13,184 nucleotides of DNA from CAZYYO01 sp964650965 (lineage in GTDB: Bacteria; Bacillota; Clostridia; Lachnospirales; Lachnospiraceae). This document shows positions 1 to 6,503 of the stretch, piece by piece. Below the pieces are notes generated by a model. It worked only from the letters and a program-made list of their open reading frames with translations, searched no databases and had not been told where the DNA came from. Where the stretch lies: positions 1-13,184 of the forward strand of contig CAZYYO010000062.1 in assembly GCA_964650965.1 (NCBI GenBank), written 5' to 3'. Every line of letters begins with the position of its first letter. Position 1 is the stretch's first letter. The translations under genes were made by a program, and so were the position numbers.

Positions 1-1
1 A

Positions 2-70
2 GAAAGTGAACAATCTGCAAGTTCATTTAAAAAGAAAAAACTAAAATTACATAAATATGGAGGAATATGA
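2..70 (+). CDS. possible 3' end of an upstream gene (partial)
   Basis: The frame starting at base 2 is open from the window edge to a TGA at 68-70. It would encode a 22-residue tail that begins acidic and serine-rich (ESEQSASSF) and becomes lysine-rich (KKKKLKLHKYGGI). The stop lies immediately before the next gene's best start (ATG at 73), which is the tight spacing usual between genes of one operon. The next gene's ribosome-binding site sits inside this tail. A second frame is open only to about base 44 and is the alternative. Function cannot be read from so short a piece. Confidence 0.35.
   Translation, partial: ESEQSASSFKKKKLKLHKYGGI
59..64 (+). promoter_or_regulatory. ribosome-binding site that decides the start at 73
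   Basis: GGAGGA ends only 2 nt before the ATG at 67 but 8 nt before the in-frame ATG at 73. Normal Shine-Dalgarno spacing therefore favours the second ATG as the start of the membrane protein. Confidence 0.6.
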
Positions 71-72
71 AA

Positions 73-597
73 ATGGCTAAAGAAAAGAAAACATTATTTG
101 AAGAAATGGAATTTACTGATGCAAATATTGCTAAGGAAACACTTGATAAATGTGAAGAAAAATTGTCAAGAAATAAAATTGGAGTTATTGTTGCATTGTT
201 AGTTCCGGTGTTAGACATTGCAATACCAACTATATTAATGGCACTTGGTGCAGCAGAAGATGTGGGATTTACTATATGGATTATTGTTGCACTAGCTGCG
301 TATCTAATAGGAGGCGGACTTTTACCAGCATTAAAATTAGTGTGGAGAGTTACATGGTTTGCTTTTGTGATTATACCAATTTTTCCAATAGATTTTTTGA
401 TTGGTGCGGTAGCTTTTTGCATCTCGGGTGCGATAGCTTTATTTTTACCAATCATATTTGTTCTTATGACTAAGCACCAAATTACGATGGATAGAGATGC
501 AGCAAAAGCTTATTTGGCACAATTTGCAATGCCGAATTCAGAAACTGCAGAGAATTATTCTGAACCAGTGTATGAATCGAGTTATTTAGAAAAATAA
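73..597 (+). CDS. small multi-pass membrane protein, function unknown
   Basis: This encodes 174 residues from the ATG at 73, preferred over the ATG at 67 because of the spacing from GGAGGA at 59-64. The first ~35 residues are charged and probably cytoplasmic. Hydrophobic stretches follow at about residues 36-58, 66-82, 94-114 and 115-133, suggesting four membrane segments, and then a polar ~40-residue tail rich in E, S, Y and A. No catalytic or ligand motif is visible and I do not recognise the family. The gene is A/T-rich like its downstream neighbour. It ends just before a terminator-like hairpin and probably lies in an operon with the gene whose tail precedes it. A role as a partner of the anchored extracellular protein at 674-2653 is possible but only inferred from adjacency. 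Confidence 0.75.
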   Translation: MAKEKKTLFEEMEFTDANIAKETLDKCEEKLSRNKIGVIVALLVPVLDIAIPTILMALGAAEDVGFTIWIIVALAAYLIGGGLLPALKLVWRVTWFAFVIIPIFPIDFLIGAVAFCISGAIALFLPIIFVLMTKHQITMDRDAAKAYLAQFAMPNSETAENYSEPVYESSYLEK

Positions 598-614
598 TAG
601 TTTCTAATTAGGGT

Positions 615-649
615 AAACAGCTTCATATCACTATGAGGCTGTTTTATAT
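615..649 (+). terminator. rho-independent terminator after the small membrane protein
   Basis: AAACAGCTTCATA (615-627) pairs with TATGAGGCTGTTT (632-644) over 13 base pairs with one T-G wobble and a 4-nt loop (628-631). A T-rich run follows from 642. The next gene starts only 25 nt later with no room for a good promoter, so the terminator is probably leaky or the hairpin partial, with read-through to the 659-residue protein. Confidence 0.7.
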
Positions 650-673
650 TTCAAAAGGAATAGGGATAAAATT

Positions 674-2653
674 ATGAAAAATAAAAGAAGGTTATTTCTT
701 GGAGTTATCATTTTAGGTATAGCTTTAATAGTAGGAGGCTTGCTATATTATTTTAGTCACCAGGGGAAGCAATGCGAATATGGTACATATAAACTATATG
801 ATAATGTAAAAGTGGTTTCACAGGATTCAGATATTCAGATTCAAAGTATAAAAGAAGGAACAATGTGTTTTACAGGGAAAACGAATCTTCGCAGGAACGA
901 TGTCATTGTATCAGGAGTGTCTAATGCAGCACCAGACGGCGGCATTTGGATTTTAGAGGAAAAACCGCAAAAAGTAGGACAATATTATCAGGTAAAAGTT
1001 ACATATGGAACTTTGTTAGATGTTTTTGAAGAAGCAAATATCAATGCCACCTTTGATATATATGATGATGGATCTATTGTAGAGAAACAAGATGCCAATA
1101 ATGTTCTTGAAGAGGCTTTCTCTCTTAATGATGTTCACGCAGAGGGCATGGAAACCACTCATTCAAGAGAAATTGGCAAAGCATTTACAAGAGAAGTGAC
1201 GGAATACAGCACTTTTTCCGGTGAAGTAAAATATAAACTTTCTTTGAATTTTATAATGATGATTGAAGATGGAAATATTGAATTAGAACTAACTTTAACA
1301 AATCAATTGACGAGTGAATTAAAGTTGGAATGTAAAGCGAGTTCAGAGAAGGAATTTGAAGAGGACTTGATTAATAAACAGTTAAAACCTATTGAATTTC
1401 AAATAGGTACTATTCCGGTAGTGATTAGCCAAGAGGTAGGCGTAACAATAGAGGCAAATTATAAAGTTGAAGGAGATATATGCAATTCGGTTGGTCTCTC
1501 AAAAACAAATACAATAGGTTTCAACTACAGCAGTAAAACAGGTAAGGTAAGAGAGATTTTGAATGATAGATATGATTCAGATGGATTAAATCTTCAGGTT
1601 ACAACCAGTGTAAGTGCTCAGTGTTCCGCAGAAGCAAGCTTATATTACCAGGCTAAGTTGTATGGCGTATTAGGAATTGAAGTTTCTCCAGGTATCGAAG
1701 GAAATGTTCAAGGCACCTTAAACTATTCAATAACAAGTGAAAATGGGAAAGGTGGGCTAGAAGGAACGGCAGATGCACAGGTGATGCCAGTGGTAAAGGG
1801 AACAGTAATTGTTGACAATCCAATTGTAGGTAAAAATTTATTAACACAAGAACTATTTAAAAAGGAATTTAAGCCTTTGTGGGAAAAACATTGGAAATCA
1901 TCTAAAACGTCTAAAGAAGATGATATGGATGAATATAAAAAATATGTAGAACAAGATAATTATTTAGTAGGGAAAGAGTATAGTGCCTACCTTGTTCGAA
2001 GAGATAATCAGAATGGCTACAATGTGGACTATGTGGGAGATCCTTTTTATAATGGGATTGTTGCATATACCATGGAAGATATGAATTATGATGGAAAAAA
2101 AGAGTTTATATGTGTGAGAAGTAAGGAAAATGGAACTCTTAGTTTGAGCTTAGAAAAATTTGATCAAAAGGCAAAAAAACTTGTTGCAGAGCAGGCAGTA
2201 GAATTGCATCCCATTGCTACCGATGCAAATATTTGTTTGGCTCAATGGTCTATTATAGGTGAACATGAAAAATATATTTTATATAATTATTATATAGCTT
2301 ATTCGGCGGTGTCGGATTTTTATTATAGGGGAGTTGCATTATACAAATTGGAGCAAAATAAAATAGTTGAAGTTGCGAAGTATAATTCAGCTGGATCAGA
2401 TGGGTATACCTATGAGGAAGATCCTGAATATGATAAAGAGGTGCAGAAGGTCTTTCAAGCAGCGGGTAAGCAAGCTTGGGGGGAAGATTTAGATGGTCTG
2501 AAAGAAGCTTCGAATTATTTGGATTATATTGATGGTAAGAAATTTGGAGAAATAAGCACAACAGAGATGATTAATGGTGATGATATTCTTTTATGGGAGG
2601 AGGAAGTAAGAGAACCAGCTAAGCTTCGGGTGGCAATAGGATATATATATTAG
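674..2653 (+). CDS. membrane-anchored extracellular protein of unknown function
   Basis: This encodes 659 residues, with AGGGA at 662-666 placed 7 nt before the ATG. A basic N-terminus (KNKRR) is followed by one hydrophobic segment at about residues 7-27, read as an uncleaved signal anchor. There is no lipobox cysteine at its end, so it is not an obvious lipoprotein. Nearly all of the rest is polar, as expected outside the membrane. Residues ~35-130 have a beta-rich look, including GDVI-like NDVIVSGV and the TYGTLLDVFEEANI stretch. That second type of segment is seen in large clostridial surface and secreted proteins, although this comparison is from memory. Residues ~465-490 carry DMNYDGKKE (469-477), resembling the calcium-binding D-x-N-x-D-G-x-x-E loop of FG-GAP/VCBS-type repeats. 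No enzyme motif is seen. Base composition is clearly A/T-richer than the region after 2893, which fits an acquired or fast-evolving surface gene. Function is not assigned. Confidence 0.85.
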   Translation: MKNKRRLFLGVIILGIALIVGGLLYYFSHQGKQCEYGTYKLYDNVKVVSQDSDIQIQSIKEGTMCFTGKTNLRRNDVIVSGVSNAAPDGGIWILEEKPQKVGQYYQVKVTYGTLLDVFEEANINATFDIYDDGSIVEKQDANNVLEEAFSLNDVHAEGMETTHSREIGKAFTREVTEYSTFSGEVKYKLSLNFIMMIEDGNIELELTLTNQLTSELKLECKASSEKEFEEDLINKQLKPIEFQIGTIPVVISQEVGVTIEANYKVEGDICNSVGLSKTNTIGFNYSSKTGKVREILNDRYDSDGLNLQVTTSVSAQCSAEASLYYQAKLYGVLGIEVSPGIEGNVQGTLNYSITSENGKGGLEGTADAQVMPVVKGTVIVDNPIVGKNLLTQELFKKEFKPLWEKHWKSSKTSKEDDMDEYKKYVEQDNYLVGKEYSAYLVRRDNQNGYNVDYVGDPFYNGIVAYTMEDMNYDGKKEFICVRSKENGTLSLSLEKFDQKAKKLVAEQAVELHPIATDANICLAQWSIIGEHEKYILYNYYIAYSAVSDFYYRGVALYKLEQNKIVEVAKYNSAGSDGYTYEEDPEYDKEVQKVFQAAGKQAWGEDLDGLKEASNYLDYIDGKKFGEISTTEMINGDDILLWEEEVREPAKLRVAIGYIY

Positions 2654-2659
2654 GAGGAG

Positions 2660-2709
2660 GAGACTGCAATGCCGGCTGACGGAAGTCACAGGTATTACAG
2701 TCTCTTTTT
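2660..2709 (+). terminator. rho-independent terminator after the anchored protein
   Basis: GAGACTG (2660-2666) pairs with CAGTCTC (2698-2704). The stem continues inward as AATGCC with GGTATT (one G-T wobble, after one C-A mismatch) and is capped by a TGAC/GTCA hairpin with a GGAA loop (2677-2688). Five T residues follow at 2705-2709. It separates the A/T-rich gene pair from the signalling gene. Confidence 0.85.
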
Positions 2710-2721
2710 CCAACTTTGTTA

Positions 2722-2750
2722 TCCACATTACCCCTGAAACATGGTATAAT
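2722..2750 (+). promoter_or_regulatory. sigma-A type promoter for the cyclic-di-GMP gene
   Basis: TATAAT at 2745-2750 is preceded by TG at 2742-2743, making an extended -10 element. Seventeen bases upstream is TCCACA (2722-2727), a 4/6 match to TTGACA. It lies just after the terminator of the previous gene, and the predicted start near 2757 gives a leader of about 135 nt. Confidence 0.65.
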
Positions 2751-2756
2751 GAGTGC

Positions 2757-2892
2757 AAGAGAGCCATGGTGAGCTTGCTCACCTTTGGCGAACGACGAAG
2801 ACTGATCATGAGCGGCAATATTTACAAAAGAAGATATACTATGTCAAGAGGGGCAGCTTCGCAATCCTACTTCATAAAGACAGGAGCCTACT
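2757..2892 (+). other. long 5' leader with strong hairpin before the cyclic-di-GMP gene
   Basis: The expected untranslated leader begins with a hairpin: GGTGAG (2768-2773), loop CTTG, CTCACC (2778-2783). It is extended by an outer GCCA (2763-2766) pairing with TGGC (2786-2789). The rest is purine-rich and ends with the ribosome-binding site AGGAG at 2882-2886, 6 nt before the ATG. A hairpin this close to the 5' end may simply stabilise the mRNA. I compared the leader by eye with the remembered consensus of the two cyclic-di-GMP riboswitch classes and saw no convincing match, so no riboswitch is called. Confidence 0.4.
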
Positions 2893-5800
2893 ATGAACGA
2901 AAGACAGAAAATACTAATCGTGGAAGACGAGGAAATCAATCGCATTATCTTAAAGAGAATACTGCAGCAGGATTATGATGTGATAGAAGCAGAGAATGGA
3001 CAAATCGCATGGAATATGATTGTTGAAAAACGGCAGGAGATAACCGCAGTCCTACTGGATATTATTATGCCGGTAATGGATGGATATCAGGTCTTAGATA
3101 AGATTAGAGAAAATGGAATGGAAGATTTGCCAATCCTGGTTATGACAGGGGAGGCGGATCCTAAGACAGAGCACAAGGCACTGGACTCCGGAGCTTGGGA
3201 TTTTGTTACAAAGCCTTATGATGCCCAGGTACTGCTGTCACGATTGCGAAATGCCATAGCAAGGAGCAAGGTTTCCATGCTGGAACAGATTCAGTATCTG
3301 GCACAGTTTGATACACTGACCGGATTGTATAACCGTGGTAAAATGTTCTCGGAAACGGAGCAAATGCTTGCGGAACATCCAGAGGATGAATTCGCTTTTG
3401 TTCGTATTGATATTGATTTCTTTTCCTTATATACCACTTCCTTTGGAGAAGAGGAAGGAAATCGTTTGTTGAAATATACTGCAGATATGATTCGTCAAGA
3501 GATACAGTATTTTCCATATTGCACTTATGGAAGAATTACGGCAGACGTGTTCTGTGTGTGTTGCCCATACACAGATATGGAGATGATTGAGGAGCGAGTG
3601 AAGACATCTCAGGAAATACTAAGTGCATATACCCAGGATTATTTGTTGGAATTTTCCTTTGGTATTTACCTGATTGAGGATAAGACGTGTACCATTGATG
3701 AATATTACATGCGTGCAACCAAGGGTGCAAGAAAGTGCAAGCATCAGTATGGTGTCAGCATGGGAATCTATGATGAAAAAATAGAAACCAGCATTGCAGA
3801 GGAAATGCTGATTGCTAACGATATGGAGACTGCATTGGCACAGGAGCAATTCCTGGTGTATTTCCAGCCGAAGGTTCAGCTATCTAAGGAAAGAGCCTGC
3901 GGCGCAGAAGCATTGGTTCGGTGGCTGCATCCTCAGCGGGGCTTGATTTCTCCCGGAGTTTTTGTACCGATTTTTGAACAGAATGGATTTATTGCCAAAG
4001 TCGATTACTATGTATGGGAGAAGACCTGTCAGTGCCTTAGAAAATGGCTGGACTTGGGATATTCCCCTAATCCGGTATCTGTAAATATATCTCGAATCAG
4101 TTTGTATAATCCCCAGCTGGTAAGTCAGCTGGTAAATCTGGTAAAGAAATATGAACTTCCAACGCCATTACTGCAGCTGGAAATTACAGAGAGTGCTGTT
4201 ATGACCAACCCGGAGCTAATGCAGGAGATTATTCATGAATTGAGAGAAAATGGCTTCACAATTCTAATGGATGATTTTGGAAGTGGATATTCTTCATTAA
4301 ATACGTTAAAATCTCTGGAATTTGATGTGCTTAAGGTGGATATGAAATTCATGCCTGTTGGCAAGGAGCTGGAGAAGGGCGAAATCATTCTGGCATCGGT
4401 AATTAAGATGGCGAACTGGCTGGGAATGGGTGTAGTAGTAGAAGGCGTGGAGGAACGGCGACAGAGAGATTTTATTGAAGGTGCAGGCTGCGACTGCATC
4501 CAGGGCTATTTCTATTCCAGACCAATTCCAGAAGAGGAATATGAAGAGAAATATGTGATTCCTTTGGCAAAACAGCAGGATGATAATACAACTGTCAGTA
4601 ATAATAGTGTGCCAAAGCATAACGTTACAATTTTGGTAATTGATGATTCTCCGATTATTCATGGCATTATTGAAGCAAATTTCGGTGACGAATATTATAT
4701 TCATGGATGTGCCAGCGGAGAAGAAGCTTTGGCATATTTGAAATATAATAGAAACAAGGTTCGCTTGATGCTGGTGGACAATTCCATGGATGGAATGTCA
4801 GGAATTGAATTTATTGAATATTGCAAGAAGGATGCAGCACTTGATGTGATTCCCAAGATTATGATTACAGCCAGCGAGGTGGTAGGAGATCAGGTGAAGG
4901 CTTTTGAGGCAGGTGCCTATGATTATATTACCAAGCCAATTGTAATAGAGGCCTTAAAAGCAAGAGTGAATCATGTTATGAATGTGTTTAACCAGATTTC
5001 TACCCATGAAAAGGAAGAAGAGCATTACCGTCAGCAGGCGGAAATAGACACGGCAACTGGCTTGCTGAATAAGGTAACCTTTATTGAAGAGGCTACACGG
5101 CTGTTGGAATATGACACTGAAGATCAGAAGGCATTACTGGTAATTGATGTAGATGATTTTAAGAAAATTAATGACCAGTATGGACATTTGTTAGGAGATA
5201 AGGTGCTTAAAACCATAGCCACCCAGTTGTCAGAGACATTTCGAACCACGGATTTAATCGGACGATTTGGTGGAGATGAATTTGTGGTTCTTATGACAGG
5301 CTTATCTAAGCAGGGAGTGGCCAGACGTAAGGCGGATGAAGTGATTCGTTCTGTTATGTTTGCCTGCAGCAAGCTTGACCATATCAATGTAAGTATCAGT
5401 GTGGGAATTGCCGCATCGGAACCGGATGATAATTTTAATACGGTATTTGCCAGGGCAGATCAGGCACTGTATGATGCCAAGACCTCAGGCAAGGCGAAAA
5501 CAGTCTATTACGGAGAAACGGTATCCAGTGTTACAGAGGGAGAAGATAAGCCTATAGTACTGGTGTGTGGAGAGAATCCGCAGCTGTATCCTTCCATTGC
5601 GTTGGCATATGGAGATACTGCAGGCTTTGCACAGATTCGAAGTCTTACAGAGCTTAAGCAGGTATTTGAGAAATATAAAGAGCGAATATCCGTGGTCTGT
5701 CTCGATATGGAGAAACAGAAATTAGGAGATTCCGAAGCGTTTTATCAATTTATTTTACAGCAGGGGGGCGGAGAGACAATCCCCATTATTGCCGTTTGTC

Positions 5801-5913
5801 AGGAAGGCTATTTAGAGCAGCTGCAAAATGCACTTCAGCTTGAGATTGCTGATATTATTACGCTGCCACCTCAGGCAGATGTAATACAAAGACGGCTGTC
5901 TAAATTACTGTAG
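2893..5913 (+). CDS. multi-domain cyclic-di-GMP cyclase/phosphodiesterase response regulator
   Basis: This 1006-residue soluble protein has no membrane segment. The domain order is as follows. Receiver 1 (~5-122) has acid pair E11/D12, phospho-acceptor D56, T85 and K107. GGDEF 1 (~135-292) is degenerate, with the signature reading TADVF (216-220), so it is probably not a cyclase but may bind GTP. The EAL domain (~305-555) has E339-A-L, N398, E430, D460-D461-F-G-S-G, K481-V-D483, E517-G-V-E520 and Q537-G, all the expected residues for metal binding and catalysis. Receiver 2 (~578-700) has D584/D585, D629, T659 and K681. GGDEF 2 (~715-875) has intact GGDEF at 793-797 and an RxxD product-inhibition site at 784-787 with the usual 5-residue gap. 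A C-terminal receiver-like domain (~885-1006) is degenerate. By family knowledge the protein should both synthesise cyclic-di-GMP from GTP and hydrolyse it to pGpG, each half gated by phosphorylation. The start is set by AGGAG at 2882-2886. No sensor kinase is adjacent. The gene is monocistronic, between its own promoter and a terminator. Confidence 0.95.
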   Translation: MNERQKILIVEDEEINRIILKRILQQDYDVIEAENGQIAWNMIVEKRQEITAVLLDIIMPVMDGYQVLDKIRENGMEDLPILVMTGEADPKTEHKALDSGAWDFVTKPYDAQVLLSRLRNAIARSKVSMLEQIQYLAQFDTLTGLYNRGKMFSETEQMLAEHPEDEFAFVRIDIDFFSLYTTSFGEEEGNRLLKYTADMIRQEIQYFPYCTYGRITADVFCVCCPYTDMEMIEERVKTSQEILSAYTQDYLLEFSFGIYLIEDKTCTIDEYYMRATKGARKCKHQYGVSMGIYDEKIETSIAEEMLIANDMETALAQEQFLVYFQPKVQLSKERACGAEALVRWLHPQRGLISPGVFVPIFEQNGFIAKVDYYVWEKTCQCLRKWLDLGYSPNPVSVNISRISLYNPQLVSQLVNLVKKYELPTPLLQLEITESAVMTNPELMQEIIHELRENGFTILMDDFGSGYSSLNTLKSLEFDVLKVDMKFMPVGKELEKGEIILASVIKMANWLGMGVVVEGVEERRQRDFIEGAGCDCIQGYFYSRPIPEEEYEEKYVIPLAKQQDDNTTVSNNSVPKHNVTILVIDDSPIIHGIIEANFGDEYYIHGCASGEEALAYLKYNRNKVRLMLVDNSMDGMSGIEFIEYCKKDAALDVIPKIMITASEVVGDQVKAFEAGAYDYITKPIVIEALKARVNHVMNVFNQISTHEKEEEHYRQQAEIDTATGLLNKVTFIEEATRLLEYDTEDQKALLVIDVDDFKKINDQYGHLLGDKVLKTIATQLSETFRTTDLIGRFGGDEFVVLMTGLSKQGVARRKADEVIRSVMFACSKLDHINVSISVGIAASEPDDNFNTVFARADQALYDAKTSGKAKTVYYGETVSSVTEGEDKPIVLVCGENPQLYPSIALAYGDTAGFAQIRSLTELKQVFEKYKERISVVCLDMEKQKLGDSEAFYQFILQQGGGETIPIIAVCQEGYLEQLQNALQLEIADIITLPPQADVIQRRLSKLL

Positions 5914-5932
5914 AAGCAGTACAAATATAAAG

Positions 5933-5972
5933 AAAACGGTTGCAGAAAATATAGCCTCTGCAACCGTTTTTT
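5933..5972. terminator. bidirectional terminator between convergent genes
   Basis: A perfect 14-bp inverted repeat pairs 5933-5946 with 5957-5970 around a 10-nt loop. T runs follow on the plus strand (5967-5972), and A residues at 5933-5936 give a short U run on the minus strand. It lies 20 nt after the cyclic-di-GMP gene and abuts the stop codon of the minus-strand 89-residue gene, so it can serve both. Confidence 0.9.
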
Positions 5973-6240
5973 ATACTTTGCGATAGTTGGTTTGATAGGT
6001 TTCATTCATCCAGTGAATCAGTGCAACCAGCCCTGCTTCAGAGAAATCCTCCTGATGGGTAATCTTTACATCATCCCCTGTTTTATCATAGCAGTAAGGT
6101 CCTGGCCACAAAGTTGCCTGGAAATGCTCCTGCTCCTCTGTTACGATACGTTCTATACGATAGCACATTTCCTTTTCACTGCCGGTAAAAGCAGATTTCT
6201 TATAAAAGGGTAATGCCAGTAAATCATGTCTGTCAATCAT
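5971..6240 (-). CDS. conserved-looking hypothetical protein, 89 residues
   Basis: This is a small soluble protein whose ATG is at 6238-6240. It is preceded on the minus strand by AGGAGT (complement of 6248-6253) with 7-nt spacing. A TATAAT box is found 32 nt further upstream, and the gene ends in the shared terminator. Those signals make it a real gene rather than a shadow of another frame. The sequence has a basic N-terminal half with one Cys (MCYRIERIV), an aromatic and proline-containing WPGPYCYD segment, and an acidic-to-helical C-terminus ending NYRKV. I do not recognise the family and see no metal-binding or catalytic motif. It is monocistronic and divergent from the transporter operon, but whether they share regulation cannot be told. 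Confidence 0.75.
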   Translation of the reverse strand: MIDRHDLLALPFYKKSAFTGSEKEMCYRIERIVTEEQEHFQATLWPGPYCYDKTGDDVKITHQEDFSEAGLVALIHWMNETYQTNYRKV

Positions 6241-6272
6241 ATCACATACTCCTGTTTAATCATTCTAAATAC

Positions 6273-6301
6273 ATTATAAGCTATTTTATTCCATTCATCC
6301 A
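6273..6301 (-). promoter_or_regulatory. candidate promoter for the 89-residue gene
   Basis: On the minus strand, TATAAT (complement of 6273-6278) is preceded 17 nt upstream by TGGATG (complement of 6296-6301), a weak 3/6 match to TTGACA. The -10 box is perfect and lies at a sensible distance from the start codon. The -35 box is doubtful. Confidence 0.45.
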
Positions 6302-6385
6302 TAGGAAAAAGAATGCCACAATATAAGTAAAATGCGGATAAAATATAGTGATAGCATACTTTTAGTAAACTGAATGAATTGATAG

Positions 6386-6417
6386 GTGAAAAAAAATCAT
6401 CTTTAAAGTGAAAAAAA
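6386..6417 (+). repeat. two direct A-tract repeats upstream of the transporter promoter
   Basis: GTGAAAAAAA occurs at 6386-6395 and again at 6408-6417. The starts are 22 bp apart, about two helical turns, so both copies face the same side of the DNA. They lie just upstream of the candidate -35 box at 6431. They could be an UP-like A-tract element, a bend or a paired operator, or chance in A-rich DNA. Confidence 0.35.
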
Positions 6418-6430
6418 GTAATATTATATC

Positions 6431-6459
6431 TTGATTTTTAAAATACGCTGTACTAGTAT
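6431..6459 (+). promoter_or_regulatory. candidate promoter for the binding-protein gene
   Basis: TTGATT (6431-6436) lies 17 nt before TAGTAT (6454-6459). Each matches the sigma-A consensus at 4 of 6 positions, and the pair is 45 nt upstream of the start codon. A second TAGTAT at 6467-6472 makes a 13-bp-spaced direct repeat. The surrounding 263-nt intergenic stretch holds no other gene. Confidence 0.4.
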
Positions 6460-6503
6460 AGATAAATAGTATTTTTTTTACAAATTCAGGAGGGAATAAT
6501 AAG

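Noticed and set aside
27..455. Minus-strand 142-codon open frame opposite the first membrane protein
   Set aside because: It lies fully antisense to a gene with a good ribosome-binding site and membrane-protein pattern. Its Ser/Asn/Ile-rich sequence is typical of a shadow frame and no ribosome-binding site was found.
2757..2892. Cyclic-di-GMP riboswitch ahead of the signalling gene
   Set aside because: The location is attractive, but the conserved core sequences of the class I and class II aptamers, as remembered, are not recognisable. A covariance-model scan would settle it.
2766..2978. 70-codon plus-strand frame in the leader, overlapping the start of the cyclic-di-GMP gene
   Set aside because: It has no clear ribosome-binding site, a composition of Arg/Ser/Tyr with no family look, and its second half is the out-of-frame reading of a well-supported gene. 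It is kept only as a comment on the leader.
6241..6503. T-box or amino-acid riboswitch upstream of the transporter
   Set aside because: The 263-nt region is A/T-rich with no terminator/antiterminator pair and no T-box core sequence, and the candidate promoter lies only ~45 nt before the gene.
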